Source of the DNA: Aselliscus stoliczkanus
Lineage: Eukaryota; Chordata; Mammalia; Chiroptera; Hipposideridae
Direction of reading: 5' to 3'
Assembly: GCA_033961575.1 (NCBI GenBank)
Contig: CM066740.1
Coordinates: 16,653,501 to 16,717,500, forward strand
Length of the DNA stretch: 64,000 bases
Part shown: positions 1-12,409 of the stretch, in pieces
Position numbering within the stretch: the stretch's first letter is position 1
Layout of the letters: every line of letters starts with the position of its first letter
Program-made: the position numbers and the translations under genes
Notes under the pieces: model-generated
Told to the model about the DNA's origin: nothing
The model's input: the letters and a program-made list of their open reading frames with translations, nothing else
Database searches by the model: none

Positions 1-835
1 AATGTCTGAGATGAACGTATGTATATATGATGTAATTAACAGCAGATTAGACATTGCAGAAGATCAGATTAGTTAACTTAAAGACATAGCAATAGAAACT
101 ACACAATATGAAAAACTGGGAGAAAACAAGACTGAAATAAATGAACAGCATATCAGTGAGCTATGGGACAACTTCAAGGAGCCTAATATACTTGTAACTG
201 GTGTCGCCAAAGGACAGGAGAAACAGAGGACTAGAAAATAAATATACTTCTTCAAGAAGTAACAGTAAAAATTTTTTCCAAATTTAATGAAGGAAATAGT
301 CTTTATAACAAATGGAATTGGATAAATTGGATATTTGCATGCAAAAAACCCCTTTGATCCATATCTTACACGCTATACAAAAACTCATAAAGTAAATGGA
401 TCATTGAGCCAGATGCAAAGCATAAAACTATAAAACTTTTAGGAGAAAATCTTTGACTTTGGGTTATACAAAGATTATTTTTTTACATAGAACAAAAGCA
501 TGATTCATAAAAAAACAGATAAATTGGATGTCATCAAAATTAAAAACTTCTGCTCTTTGTATGACACTGTTATGAGAATGAAAAGACAAGCCTTTTCACT
601 GGGCTTGTCTTTAATTAAGATTTAATTGCAAACCTTAATTCTGATAAAGTATTTGTATCCAGAAGGCATAAAGAACTCTCAAAACTAAACAGTAAGAAAA
701 CAAACAACTCAATAAAAAAAAATGGATAAAAGATTTGAACATATCCTGAAGATAGACACAAACATGGCAAATGAGCACATGAAAAGATGCTCAATATTAG
801 TCATTAAGAAAACCCAAATTCTTTATATAATTTGC

Positions 836-838
<3 letters not shown>

Positions 839-879
<41 letters not shown>
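839..879 (+). repeat. (TG)n microsatellite
   Basis: About 20 uninterrupted TG units. It sits at the 5' border of a short L1 3'-end fragment. Confidence 0.97.
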
Positions 880-882
<3 letters not shown>

Positions 883-1025
883 GTCACAGTATGTAAAAGT
901 ACAACATAGGGAATACAGTCAGTGGTATTGTAATAGTTATGTACAGTGTCAGATGGGTAGCAAACTTAGTGGCATTATCACTTTAATCATTATGTTGTTT
1001 TGTACACCTGAAACTAATAAAAAAA
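880..1025 (+). repeat. L1 3' end nested in an older L1
   Basis: The segment from TAGTCACAGTATG to GAAACTAATAAAAAAAATGC is a typical L1 3' UTR end with an A-rich tail. The host L1 reads across it (left flank ends at TCATTAAGAAA, right flank resumes at TGCAAATTAAAATC), so this fragment inserted later. Confidence 0.7.
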
Positions 1026-1859
1026 ATGCAAATTAAAATCATGAGATACCATTACACACCTTGTAGAATGGCTAAAATTGTAAAGACTGACCATACCAAA
1101 TGTTGGTGAAGATGTGCAGTAACTGAAGCTCTCATATAACACTGGTGGGTACATAAACTGGTATAACCACTTTTGAAAATAGTTTGGCCATTTCTTTAAA
1201 AGTTCAGCATATACCTACCATGTGACCCAGTACTTTAACTCCTAGGTATTTACCTAAGGAACTTACATGTAAATGTCCACAGAATCCTTAATTATCCCAA
1301 ACTGGAAACAACAAAAATGTTTTCAGCCAGTTAATTTTAATTAATGGATAAACTGTGGTATACGTGTAGCCATGCAATGAAATACTACTTGTCAATAAAA
1401 CGAATCAACTACTGATACACATAAAACTCATGGATGAATCCCCAAATAATTACGCTGAGTGAAAGAAGCCAGATGTAAACAACAAAAAAAAGCAAAACCA
1501 AAAAAAGGATTCACATTGTATGATTCCATTTATATGAAAATATGGAATATGAAAACTAATCTACAGTGACAGAAAGCAGAGCAGTACTTCCCTAGAACAA
1601 GTGGGCAGTGGGGGGAAAGGGAGCAGGACAGAAGAATATACAAACGGACACAAGGAAACTACTGGGGGTGACAGATATGTTCATAGCATTGATAGTGTTG
1701 ATGGTTTCATCAGTATGTATGTATGTGTGTGTATATATATATATCTCTACATTTATCAAATTGTATACTTTAAATATATGCTATTTATATAAACTTTACC
1801 TCAAAGATATTTGAGGTAAAAGATAAAAACTGTAAAAGTACTAAGAAAATAAAATAGTA

Positions 1860-2296
1860 GGGCCGGTGGAGTAGCACGTTGGTTAAGAGCTGGCTTGGGA
1901 CACCAGCGGCCTCAGTTCGGATCCCACATGAGGGCCAGTGACACTGCCCTCTACAGCTAACAACAGCTCCACCTGGAGCTGGGCTGCTGTGAGTCCCCAG
2001 GACAGCATAGCTGCAGCCCCTGCTGCAGTGGGCTGCCATAGGCTACAGTGAGTGGCCGGCAGCAAACGTGAGTGGCCGGCAGCCAACGTGAGCTGCCAAG
2101 AGCCGCTGTGAGAAGCCATCCAGAGGATGGCGACCGATGTGCCTCATCCGGGAAGAGCGCAATGACGATCCCAACATGGGCCAGTGAAGCAACTTCCTCC
2201 ACAACTAGACTGAAGAACGAAAGGACAGCAACTTGTCTGTTCCCCTTCCCCAACGCTGTTCCCCTCCCCCAATTAAAAAATAAATAAATAAAAAAT
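1860..2296 (+). repeat. Long-form bat SINE (VES-like), copy 1
   Basis: A tRNA-like head with a B-box-like GGTTCGGATCCC counterpart (here AGTTCGGATCCC) is followed by about 340 bases of body and ends in AATTAAAAAATAAATA. A 14-base target duplication AAAATAAAATAGTA is at 1846-1859 and 2297-2310. It has the same architecture as the copies at 14802 and 25927, but is the most diverged of the three. Confidence 0.9.
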
Positions 2297-2956
2297 AAAA
2301 TAAAATAGTACAGGAATATGCTGTGCCTATGCAACTGACAATCATCAGTAGGAGAAAAGAAATGAAATGGATAAAATGGCTGAAAAAACAGCTCCCGGAT
2401 GGTCCTTATGTTAAATCAGAAGGTGGCTGGTAATTTGTTTGGGATGTGTTGGCTGCACATGGTACAAGTGTTGCCTACACACCCTCAGTCTCAAACCATA
2501 GTTTCAGGTCCATCTAAGATACACATCAGAGCAAAAGTAGTGAACGCAGTGGTCCTAATTGCTAAGAAGTTCTTTATGACAACAGCTGAGATAATCAGGG
2601 AAGGATACTGTTCTTCTAAAGATTTTCAAGTGTTTGAACTTGGCCCGTTCAGTTAAAGGCAGACACACACACATACACTTTGAGATCAGCAAGGAGACTA
2701 GAACACATTTGGTTAAAAAAGTTTTGAGGGGCAATTCACACTCCTATTTGGTAAATATCCATCTGTGGACTACAGATTTAAGTTTCTGTTAGTCAAAAAA
2801 AAAAAAAATAATAAAAAATTTATATATATACATATATATATATCTACTAACCTATGCTACTCAGAATTATATAATAATAATCCTTAAGTTACATTACAAT
2901 GAAATCAGGTCCATGCAAGGCCTGCATTTATTTCCTTCATTAGTTTCAATAATACA

Positions 2957-5530
2957 ATGAGCTCAGCACCTGAAACAGGCGAGAGACCTACGTCGTCGCC
3001 CTGCCCACATTCCATTGTATTCCATCACCCTGGCTTCCCCAACCACAGTAACCCTCATCCTGAATCTTGTGTTCATAAAATCCTTGCTTTCTTTTGTAGT
3101 TTTATTGCACCTACATGTATTCTCTCAAAGTACATATTTAAATTTTAAACTTAAAAATAGTATCATACTATATGAGTATGCATGTAATCTTTTGGGCTTT
3201 ACATATTTGTTAATATGTTTCCAGCCATACATATGGAAGATTGCTCTAGGAAATTACTGTCTTGGTATATGTGAATATGCAACTCTGATAATGCTAAATT
3301 ATCCCCTTAATGTGGTTATACCAATTTACACGGTCACCGGCAATGTAGGAGAGATACTGTGGATTCACATCTACATTTTTTGCCAACTGAATGTTATGAA
3401 ATGGCATTTCACATTGTGATTTTTAATCTCTATTCATGTTTATTGACTGTGTGTCTCCTTTCACTTGATTTGTGTACGCAGAGTGAAACAAGCACAACTT
3501 CATATATTATCCCTATGAACAACCAAGTTCATTAATTGAATAGTCTCTCCTTTTCTCACTTAAAGGCATATCATCTCTGTCATATCAAAGTAATTTAAGT
3601 TTGTAGGTCTCGTTCTGAACTGTCAATTCCACTGATCATTTCTGTCTATTCCTAAGCTCTTAATTCCTACACCTTAATAATAAGCCCCTATTTCTGCTTT
3701 TCTGACTCAGAAGTGTCTTGGCTATTCATCTTATCAAATACATCTTGGCTATTCATCTTATCAAATACAATGAAAAACCCTATTGGAATTTTTATTGGGA
3801 TTTCATTGAATCCACAAGTCAATTTGAGGAAAATTGACATTTTCACAATACTGTCTTTCTATCCATGAACATGATGTATATCTCTGTTTATTCAGATTCC
3901 CATCACGATTTTTTGTGTGTAGCAGTCTTGAGTATTTTTGTTAGATTTATACCTGGACATAAATGTAACATTCTCTGACTCTACTGTAAATGATGCGTGT
4001 CTTAGCTGCATTTCTAGATGCTTGCTCATGACATCTAGAAATGCGACTTTTGCATGTTAATCTTATTTTCAAGTACCTTGCTAAACTCTATTATTTCTAC
4101 TAATTTATAGTTTCGAGAGGTTTCTATGTAAAAAATTCTTTATTTGAAAATGTTTTATTTTCTCCTTTCCAAACTTTTTGCTTCTGTGATTTATTTTTGC
4201 CTTTTTGTGCTTACGGAACTTTCAATAAACTATTGGATAGAAGTAACATTGTTTTCTAGTCCTCAATTTTTTTTTTAACTAGGTGAAGACTATTAACCCT
4301 TGTTTTAAACTTTATGTTCTGGCTTCTTTGGCTTAATTAAGTGCAAACAAATAACTGTATATAAATAATAATTTAAAAAGCAGCAGTGTCCAAGGGCCTC
4401 AGAATTTCATTATATCCTAGACAAAAATTTTTCAAGCAGTCAAAATTCTTGAAGTTTTATTATTTTAAAAAAGAAGCTCAATTCCATTTGCCTCGTTGTT
4501 GAAAGCCTCATCAAAATGCTGAACAATTATCACCCTCTTTCCCAACAGCAAGTGGTGCTTTTCCATCCAGCCTCTGCCAGTGTCCTTAAGCTTGTTGACA
4601 CCAAGGTGGCCTAAGATGCTGGGTGGCATTTCTGTCAGCTGTTTTGTCTCAGCATGGCTGGTGATGGTGAAAGCATTTGTTGCCAGAGGTGTCTAAGCTT
4701 CAGTATGGTTAAAGTGGGTCACCATTCCCTGGTCTGCAAACATACTTAGCTTTTTAATATCAGAGATACTGTTTATTCCTAGTTTTTCTGAGGATAATTA
4801 AAGATTTTTATATCATCGATTATAACAGATATTTGTTATATCATCTGTTACTCTATATATCATCTAGGGGCAGTTCCTTTTCACCCGTCACAAGTATGCC
4901 TGAAATTTGGCAAGTTTCTCTTGGCACTCAAGTTGTGTTGGGCAGACGAGCTGTGGGGTCCAGTTGCTGATTTTAAAGGGAATGCTTCCAACAGCCGACT
5001 ATTCAGAATGTTTATTCTAGTTTTTTTATTTTTTTAAGTAAGATTAAAAAGAGTCTTTCCTATTCCTAATTTAGTAATTTTTTAAAAAGAATCATGTATA
5101 GGGATTGAATTTTATCAGATTTCCTACTGAGGTTTTTCTCTTTTAATCTGTTAAGTGCTTGGTTACATATATGGATTTTCTAATGTGGAACCATCCAAGC
5201 ATACATGGGATAAATCCTACTTAGACATGTTTATCATTTTTATGTATCATTACATTTCATTTGCTAATATTTCACTGAGAAATATTACATGTATATTGAG
5301 TGAAATGGCACTTTAATTTCTTTTCTTACAGGATGTTTGGCACCTGGGTCATGCTGGTCTCAAAGAGTAAGTTAAAAAGAAGTCCTACCAATTTGGCCTT
5401 CATGAACAAGTGGGATTCTGAACAGCCTCTGGGAACCCAACATATATGCAAGTTGAAGAGCTTCAGAATTCGCTATAACTTCTAAGTCACCCTGGTCTTC
5501 AAATTTAAATACATAGTCTTTAGGTCTCAT
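2957..5530 (-). repeat. Antisense L1 (3' UTR and ORF2), split by a BTF3 pseudogene
   Basis: The plus strand reads as the complement of L1: 3'-end sequence at about 3000-3420 (for example GTGGTTATACCAATTTACAC), ORF2 complement at 3740-4260, resuming at about 5010-5480. The gap 4267-5000 is the retrocopy described separately. A 27-base tandem duplication (3716-3769) and a perfect 13-base hairpin (4008-4044) lie inside it. Confidence 0.75.
4267..5000 (-). pseudogene. BTF3: BTF3 processed pseudogene
   Basis: Minus-strand translation gives degenerate BTF3 (the beta subunit of the nascent-polypeptide-associated complex): KKLGINSISDIKKLSMF near 4745-4790, DQGMVTHFNHTEA near 4700, then HAETKQLTEMPPSIL near 4610-4655, ending FNNEAN near 4490. 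It lacks introns, has several frameshifts and stops, and the normal stop after NEAN is changed to Gly. The BTF3-like 3' UTR continues to 4276 and ends in a T9 run at 4267-4275 (the antisense of a poly-A tail), which marks L1-driven retroposition. The N-terminal match (KLAKFQA region) lies near 4900-4930; the 5' limit is approximate. Confidence 0.9.
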
Positions 5531-6244
5531 GAAAGACTGGGGTTTTTAGTAAGTGCCTCAAATGATACCGAAGAGCTGTTCTCCTGGCCATGCTCTGGAA
5601 ACCCCCACCTGGGCAGGGAGGCTCCTGGCCTCCGTCTGCTCTCACAGCAATCCCGAGCAAGAGCTGCCACAGGCCCCCAGGACCTGGCTGAATGCCCTGC
5701 TCCTTCCCCCTCATGTCCCTTAGTAAGATGACCACAGCTTGCCCAGGACAGTCCTTACTTATGCCTATTGTTCCAGCACACCATGTAATTGCCCCCCCTT
5801 TTCCTTTAAAAAGTGTCCCAATACGGATATTTTCTGGCTCTCCCACTGGAGGCCTTCATGTTAGTTTTTCTTTTTTATGGTAGAATAGGCCTGTGACTGC
5901 CTTAGGCTTGGACAACCTCTCCTTCCCCATTTCAATATCCTCTCCCAAAACTAAAGGCTAAATAAAAACCAGAGTTTGAGAAGGAATGAGATGGGAAAAA
6001 TTTATGCCTAAAATAGGGCTAAATATCCTTGCATTTCACATCATTCCGACCAGTTCACCAGGTGCAGAATCTAAAAAGGAATTTGGGCCAAAGGCCTAGC
6101 TATTAATATTATAAAAATATACTTTTCCTGCAAAAGTCCATTATAGCCATGGTAAGATGTAAGAATTCTGGAGTCTGGAACATGGTGGCGGGAGGAAGAG
6201 GAGGGGTGAATCTTCCTTTCAAAACTAAAATATAATTTTAAAAA

Positions 6245-6620
6245 ACAAAGACAAATACCATACGATTTCACATGTGAAATCTAAAAGCAAAATAAACAAA
6301 ACAGAAATAAGTTCATAGATACAGAGAACAAATTGATGGTTACCAGACGGGAATGGGATTGGGGGGATGGGGGAGATTTGGTGAAAGGATTAAGTACAAA
6401 ATGACAGTTATTATAAAAATAGTCAAGGGGATGTAAAGTACAGCATAGGGAATATAGTCAATAATATTATAATAACTATGTATGCTGCCAGGTGGGCACT
6501 AGACTTATCGGGGTGATGACTTCATAAGTTATATAAGTGTCTAGCCACTATGTTGTATACCTTAAATTAACATAATACTATATGTCAACTATAATTGAAA
6601 AATTAAAAAATACTAAAAAA
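6245..6620 (+). repeat. L1 3' end fragment
   Basis: The stretch from ACCATACGATTTCACATGTG through TGGTTACCAGACGGG to an A-rich end after TCAACTATAATTGAAAAATT is a strongly 5'-truncated L1 3' UTR. Comparable 3' ends occur at 880-1025 and 24385-24505. Confidence 0.8.
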
Positions 6621-7239
6621 ATCTTAGGTTCTACTTTTCCATTGTATTCAGGTCCAAATGGAAATGTACCAATTGAGCAATAAAGGCTGTCTGAAATATA
6701 CTGGTGATATGAAATGTCTATTTTCTAGAACCATTTCTTTCATGATTCTTTTCCTTGAAGACAAGGTCTCTACCTTCATTTCAACCAAAATTCATTACAA
6801 GCCCATGTTCATCAAGAAGTCCAGTTTACATACTAAAATTTGTATCCATCCTCCAATAAGCAATATAAAACAGGTATTCAACACATGTTATTTCAAAGAA
6901 TTACATGGAAATATAAAAACTAGGCTTTAAAATTTTCATATTAACAATGTAAAAATAAAATACACTGGCAGTATCTTAGGTAAAAAACATACAATTTCAC
7001 TCACACATGAAACAATAAATTTCTAGAATATACCTGAACAATTAAAGGCATCTAATACATTAGCAGATAATTCCTATTTCTACATTATCTAGTTTTGAAC
7101 TCTCCTCAGTTCTAACACTCCTACCATAATCGTCAATAGTTTCTTTGCAATTACTTTATCACTTTTTCTTTCTTTATGATTCTATCACATGCCACTGCCT
7201 CACAATACCTCACACCACCGCCATCATCACAATAGCAGC

Positions 7240-7440
7240 AGCCACTTTTTAAGAACTCACGATTTGCCAAGTGCTTCTATGAGAGCTTTACATGAATGAA
7301 CTCATTTAATCCTCAAAACAATCTTTTGAGAAATGAAACATTATCCCTAACTACATGTGTGAGAAAATGAAGCAGAGAAGATAAACTCCTAAGTAGCAGC
7401 ACTGGTATTTGAGCCCAAGTAATTATCATAACCTTTCATT
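7240..7440 (-). repeat. MIR SINE
   Basis: The plus strand shows the complement of the MIR core and 3' part: GCCAAGTGCTTC, CTCATTTAATCCTCAAAACA, and GAGAAAATGAAGCAGAGAAG. It is diverged as expected for an ancient MIR. Confidence 0.75.
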
Positions 7441-8097
7441 AGAGTCTTTCACAAATCACCTCACACCTTCAAAAATGTGCTGCCTAGTTACACAATTTCA
7501 TCTCTCCTTTCTGAAATTCACTCAACATAATGAGGCTCAATGATCAACATCATTAAAACCTTCTCCTGTTCAATAATCTATTTTACCTAAAAATTAGTTA
7601 AAAAATACAGATCAAATGTATACAAACCAGGTGTTCAAGATTCTTTTCAGTCTGGATCCACCCTTTTTCTGGTCTCATTCTCCAGCCCATCGCATGGACA
7701 CTAAGCTATAGGCGACTGGACTACATTCTTATTATGCTTCCCAGGACTTGGACCATAATAGGTATGAAACTGTTTGCTAGATTAGTGACTAAAAGGCTTT
7801 ATGGTTTTTCTGACCTACTTGTAGGTTACTGAAATAGCAGGGTTCATGGGGTTCACAAAGAGATTTCCCTACTAATTCCTTTACAGCCTATAACTATAAA
7901 CTGTTTAAAAATGTTAATTGTTTAAAAATTCAAAATTTCACCCAAGACAAAAGACAAAATAAGGCAATTCAGAACAATTAAACTGGATTTTTTTTTCTCT
8001 TTTCTTTAGCAAAAGAGTAGCAACTGGTGGTTATATTCAACAGTGTGATTAAAGAAAATAAAGTACTCTTAATATTATCAAGAATTTTATTACTCAC

Positions 8098-8325
8098 CTG
8101 TTGAGGAGTAATGGTGTCTCTATAGCTTGGTAAAATTTTTAGGGTGACACTTCCACTAATATTTTTCAGTAATTCTTGCAATTCCTTTGGATTGTTTCCA
8201 ACCTCATGGCCATTGACTTCTTTAATGATATCTCCCACATGAAGCAGACCTTGTCGATCTATCATGCCTCCATGAAGGATTCGGGCAATTACCAGATCAT
8301 TATTTTCAACCCTAAATGTTACACC
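8098..8325 (-). CDS. PALS2: PALS2 coding exon 4 (PDZ core)
   Basis: The 228-base exon codes residues 141-216, starting GVTFRVENNDLVIARILHGG and ending SYRDTITPQQ. The acceptor is TCCTTTAG ending at 8326; the donor is GTGAGT starting at 8097. It holds most of the PDZ fold: the GVTF strand after the binding loop, the GG-MIDRQGLLHVGD turn, IIKEVNGHEV, and the final helix and strand (KELQELLKNISGSVTLKI). PDZ domains bind the C-terminal tails of membrane proteins. The next expected exon (SH3) is not found to the left. Confidence 0.94.
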
Positions 8326-9114
8326 CTAAAGGAAATAAGGTACGGAATCGTCATTGATTTTAGATTTTTAGGAAAAAATCTTAAATACTCATGAACATGA
8401 ATATATAAGAAAGTAAATCTAAAAACAGGTGACCACTCACCATCATTCCTATTTTTCCCATGTTCTCTACTGTTTCAATATGCTAATCTCATTAAACCAT
8501 GTACAATGGTGACAACATAGACCACCCCTTAACCTTAAACATGAAACATGCATTAGGCTGCATTCCACAGGACAAAAGGAAGCTCAAAGGAATACGAAAA
8601 GAGAATTGTGCATTCTGATGACCTTGTTCCTGGCTTTCCTTCCCCCACCCCGGGCCCATTTCACTGTTCTTATAGTCAGGACCCAGAAGTGATAGTTTAG
8701 CAGGAAACTGTGAACTTCACTATTTAAAGAGCCCTACCATGTCTTCACTTTTTAATAACAACTTTCTTCTGTGTTTTCATACTGTCATTAGCCAGCAACC
8801 TGAGTTCATTTCTTCAAAGGGTGCAAGAAAAAAATGAAGCATTTATCTTCTGAAATTTTTGCTACCCATTGGCAAACTTCTTCTGGCCTCTATTTCAGTT
8901 TAACTTTTTATTTTGATTTAACTCTGTATACCAAATAAAGTTGAGAGTGCATCAGCTTTGTGTTTTATTCATAAACCATAAAAGGCTGATAAAACAAACA
9001 CAAATATAGTTTTCATAATAATACAAATCATGAAAAAGAAAAAAACAAGAGTAGTGATGGAGCCACAAGCATGTCAGATTTCAGATTTAAGAAGGCACCA
9101 ATTTATTTACTCAC
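8326..9114 (-). other. PALS2 intron between coding exons 3 and 4
   Basis: This 789-base intron has GTGAGT and TTTAG borders. Apart from A-rich runs near 8828 and 9035 it looks like unique sequence with no repeat I can name. Confidence 0.85.
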
Positions 9115-9264
9115 CAATGGTTCCCCTGCTCTTTTGTGAATACCAAGAATACGAATGGCATCTACTGGTAATAACTGATTATTGACAGAATTACTCATTT
9201 CCGGGCTTGATGGTGGTGAATCATAACACTTTGATGCCACAATATCATGGGCCTCCAAGAGTGA
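9115..9264 (-). CDS. PALS2: PALS2 coding exon 3 (linker and start of PDZ)
   Basis: The 150-base exon codes residues 91-140, starting SLLEAHDIVASKCYDSPPSS and ending IHKRAGEPL. The acceptor is TTTACAG ending at 9265; the donor is GTGAGT starting at 9114. Residues 101-120 form a Ser/Pro/Asn-rich linker (SPPSSPEMSNS) between L27 and PDZ, a plausible phosphorylation or length-variable stretch. The PDZ domain starts near residue 125. The exon border falls inside the PDZ carboxylate-binding loop (PL in this exon, GV in the next). Confidence 0.92.
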
Positions 9265-10989
9265 CTGTAAAGATTCAAAACCGCCATTAATTATAATGGA
9301 ATAAGTTATTATAGATAACTTAGCTCACTATCCCAGTGTAGTATTAAAAATTTCAAAGGCACACATTAAATCCACAAATATGAGTTAAGTCAAATGCATA
9401 TAGAATCTTTTTAGAAAATTTTTAATTATCAAGCAATATCATATTTCTTGTTTTAAAAGGTTTGAAGAGTTCGATTGAGTTTTGTGACTGTTTTTAAAGT
9501 AGCATGTTCAATGGAAACCGAACCTAGATTTCTGAGTGGGGTGCAATGAAGGCACTGGATTTCATCCCCACCGGTGTGATCACCGTCACCATCATTCAAT
9601 ACTTACCACCAAATGCTATTAAAATTGTTATGTTAATTATACCATATAATTTTTATATGTACAAAATGTCTGTTAAAAACCTGTTCAATAGAAAATGAAA
9701 AAATATCAGCATCTTATGTCACGATAGGAAATTTTATATTACCAATAAAGGTTGTAGTCTATAAAATATACATTTTTAGGGGGGGAAAAAAGCCAGTAAT
9801 GGCCCTGAATATAACTTATTTTACCTTCTACATTTTCTATATATGTATGTTACACACACACATCATCATCATCATGCTAGAAATTTAGTTTTTTGTATAT
9901 TTATTTTTCATTTATACTATAATGGGATATACTCAACATAAAGCTAAGTTAAAAAAGATTTGAATGGAATGCAAGTTCAAAAACAATAAATCAAAACAGA
10001 AAGAAGCGAGCAAATATCAACAGGTTCAGAATAGAAATAAACAGCATTTGGACTTAACTAGTAATTTCTGGTCATTTCACAAAAATATGTGTAATAAAGA
10101 AAAATTTCAAAAAGAAAAAATTCACAAATCCATATCTAAATATTATACCTATAAATGCTGCAAGTCACTCAAATCTCTAACCAGGACTGCTTAGTTTTCA
10201 CCCTATACTCTCTTGTGAGGGAGTATTATCTACTCCTGTGACTTGAACCACTATTTAAACATTGATAAATCCCAATTTGATATCTTTCGTCCAGAGCTCT
10301 CATGAGCTTCAGATTCATATACTAAAATCCACCTACAACCGGACAAAATGATGGTAATTTAAAATAAAAGAGTTGATTGTAGAAGATTGAAACATAATGA
10401 ATTAATTTAAAAATCCCTAAATCCACTGTGCTATTGAAAAAACAAAGGAATGAAAAAAATATATTTATTACTATTTAAGATTGCTACTTTAAACAATTCT
10501 TTACTTTGAAAATTAGTACAGGGAAGAATCAAGCATTTCCCTGACTTTTCAGTAGGAAATGCATTATTACAGCGTAACTAAGTAGTCCACTTGATAAGGA
10601 AAAGTTCTATTTTATATAGGAACACAAGCTAATAAATATAGAATGAGAGAATTTGAAAAATGTCACTTTTCAACCTCTAATGAAAATACTGATTCAGGGA
10701 TTATTAGTGTGTGTACGTCAGTACAGAAATACAGAAATGGCTGCAAGGAAACAGCATTTGTATAGTGCTAGGATAATAACACACTAGATTACTTCCTAGT
10801 GGAAAGGCTTTCAAAAGAAGGATTAGACAGTCATTGCCCTTAATCAAGGGACCCATCTCAGCATCAATAGTGGTGAGCCATCCAGATATTATACATCTTC
10901 TGATGTATTCTAATTCATGTTGCATCATATCATTTAAGATACATTCTAGTTCCAAATAATTAACTTGAATCATCAACCTTTTAGACAGA

Positions 10990-11480
10990 ATTTCTGTTTA
11001 CAGGAAATAGAAGGGATAACTAAACAACACAGCAAGGAAGCAACCCGACACATCCAGGGTGCGGGACATTCTGCAGGATCACAACCTCTTCGAAAGGTCA
11101 GCATCATAATCAAGGGAGAGAGGGATGGTCTAACCAGATGCTACACATAAACATAGGCTGGAAACTTGTATGTACAAACCAGTTATAAAGAATATTTTGG
11201 CATCAAGTAAAGACATTTGAATATAGTATGTGCACTACATGAGATGGAGGTCCAATGAAATAGAAAAGTGGAAATCAATGATTGAAAAAAAGGGTAAGTT
11301 ACAAAATAGCTTGTAGAAAGTGATCTCAATCAGTAAAGAAAAAAAAATGTTGATTTATGCATAGAAAAATTGGAGGAATATGCACTAAGATAGTACAGTA
11401 ATTTGGGTAGTAAGAATGAGATGTCTTAATTTTTGTATTTTTGCTTACTTATATTTTCCAATTTTAATATATTTTAAAAC
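10990..11480 (+). repeat. Old L1-like 3' UTR fragment
   Basis: The segment GGACATTCTGCAGGATCACA with CTCTTCGAAAGGTCAGCATC resembles the 3' UTR of old L1M subfamilies, and the downstream stretch is A/T-rich. Assignment is from memory of the family pattern and is weak at the 3' side. Confidence 0.45.
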
Positions 11481-11609
11481 TGTATATAAATTTATATATT
11501 TATTAAATCTCATATATTCATTAAAAAATATACATACCATGTCAGAAAGCTCTACCTAGATGCTTCCAAAGTATCACAAACTTAACATGGTCAGTTACCT
11601 TACATTATT

Positions 11610-11960
11610 AACATGTCCAAAAAGTCTCTCCGAGAGTGTTCCATAGTTCAGTGGATGCCATCAATTGTGTGTCAGAAAGCCTATCCTTAATCAGCTTCCC
11701 ACTTCTCTCTTCTGCAACTGTCACATGTAACCAATCACCAAGTCCAGTTGATTTATTGCTCTTTTTGATTTACTACCGTTTTTTTGAAAATCCTCATATA
11801 CTGCCATCACAATTTCTTGCCTTAGTACTCAATACTGGAGCTCCACAATCTGACCTCTCTCTGTTTAAGACCTCTTCTCATCCCTAAGGTTTCCCACTGT
11901 CCTCAGGATAAAGTCCAAATACCTTAGTATGTCTTATAAGGCCTCAAGCAACTGGCCCCT
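11610..11960 (+). repeat. L2 LINE fragment
   Basis: The motif TCAGGATAAAGTCCAAATAC followed by AAGGCCTCAAGCAACTGGCC matches the L2 3' region in sense orientation. Upstream pyrimidine-rich sequence fits the rest of the L2 fragment. Confidence 0.7.
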
Positions 11961-12409
11961 GTAGGAATACACAATCTCATTATAAATCATCATATTTTAC
12001 AGTAACATTGTTGGAGAGTCATGGAAAGTCTTTGATAAAAAGCAAACAGGTGTTGCCATTTGATTTTCAACACTAAGATTTGCAGTGGAAAGCAGGTGAC
12101 ACTTTATTCTTCTATCCTAGGGCTATTTATTAAATATCGCATTCTTTCACCACTAAGATGTAATATCTCGATCATAAATCAAGTTACCATATGTGTATGG
12201 ATGTATTTCTGGGGTTTCTATTCTCCTTGATTAACCTATTTTTCTAATACTAACCCCAAAACCCCACTGTCTTAAATAAAGATTTATAAGAAATCTTCCC
12301 CCATTCCCTTTCTCTTCTGAAACTGATTCTTCTTTGTTAAAATGCTGAGCTCTTCACTGATATAGACCAATGCTTAAACTGCTTATTTTGGGTACCTATC
12401 AAAAGTATA

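Larger units (their letters stand above)
1..1859 (+). repeat. L1 LINE fragments, ORF and 3' region (interrupted)
   Basis: Translation of 300-600 gives degenerate text typical of the L1 ORF2 C-terminal half (for example KTDKLDVIKIKNFCSLYDT), and 1030-1500 continues with the part coding for the ORF2 end, then a 3' UTR ending near 1850. Bases 1-255 look like an ORF1-derived piece, so at least two L1 fragments are present. Many stops and frameshifts make it dead. It is interrupted at 839-1025. Confidence 0.8.
1..8097 (-). other. PALS2 intron, 3' to the PDZ exon (content described)
   Basis: No exon could be supported here. The stretch holds an L1 3' region (1-1859), a long SINE (1860-2296), an antisense L1 (2957-5530) with a BTF3 pseudogene inside it, an L1 3' end (6245-6620) and a MIR (7240-7440). 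The pieces 2300-2950, 5535-6240 and 6625-7235 show no recognisable feature beyond low-complexity A and TA runs near 2797-2845 and a GC-richer patch at 5580-5720. I looked for the PALS2 SH3 exon and did not see it. Confidence 0.7.

Noticed and set aside
1601..2334. Open frames of 60-125 codons over the SINE at 1860
   Set aside because: Equivalent frames recur in the other long SINE copies (14797-15265, 25819-26385), so they are repeat-derived, not genes.
2399..2656. Plus-strand open frame of 85 codons
   Set aside because: No recognisable domain; checked for transposase-like motifs and saw none that hold.
5520..5846. Open frame of 108 codons on the minus strand in a GC-richer patch
   Set aside because: No domain, splice structure or protein-like composition; it lies between L1 pieces and could be an old DNA-transposon remnant that I cannot name.
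1..8097. Remaining PALS2 exons (SH3, guanylate kinase)
   Set aside because: Looked on the minus strand for the expected SH3 start and found nothing convincing; the frame past 8098 runs into intron after a GTGAGT donor.
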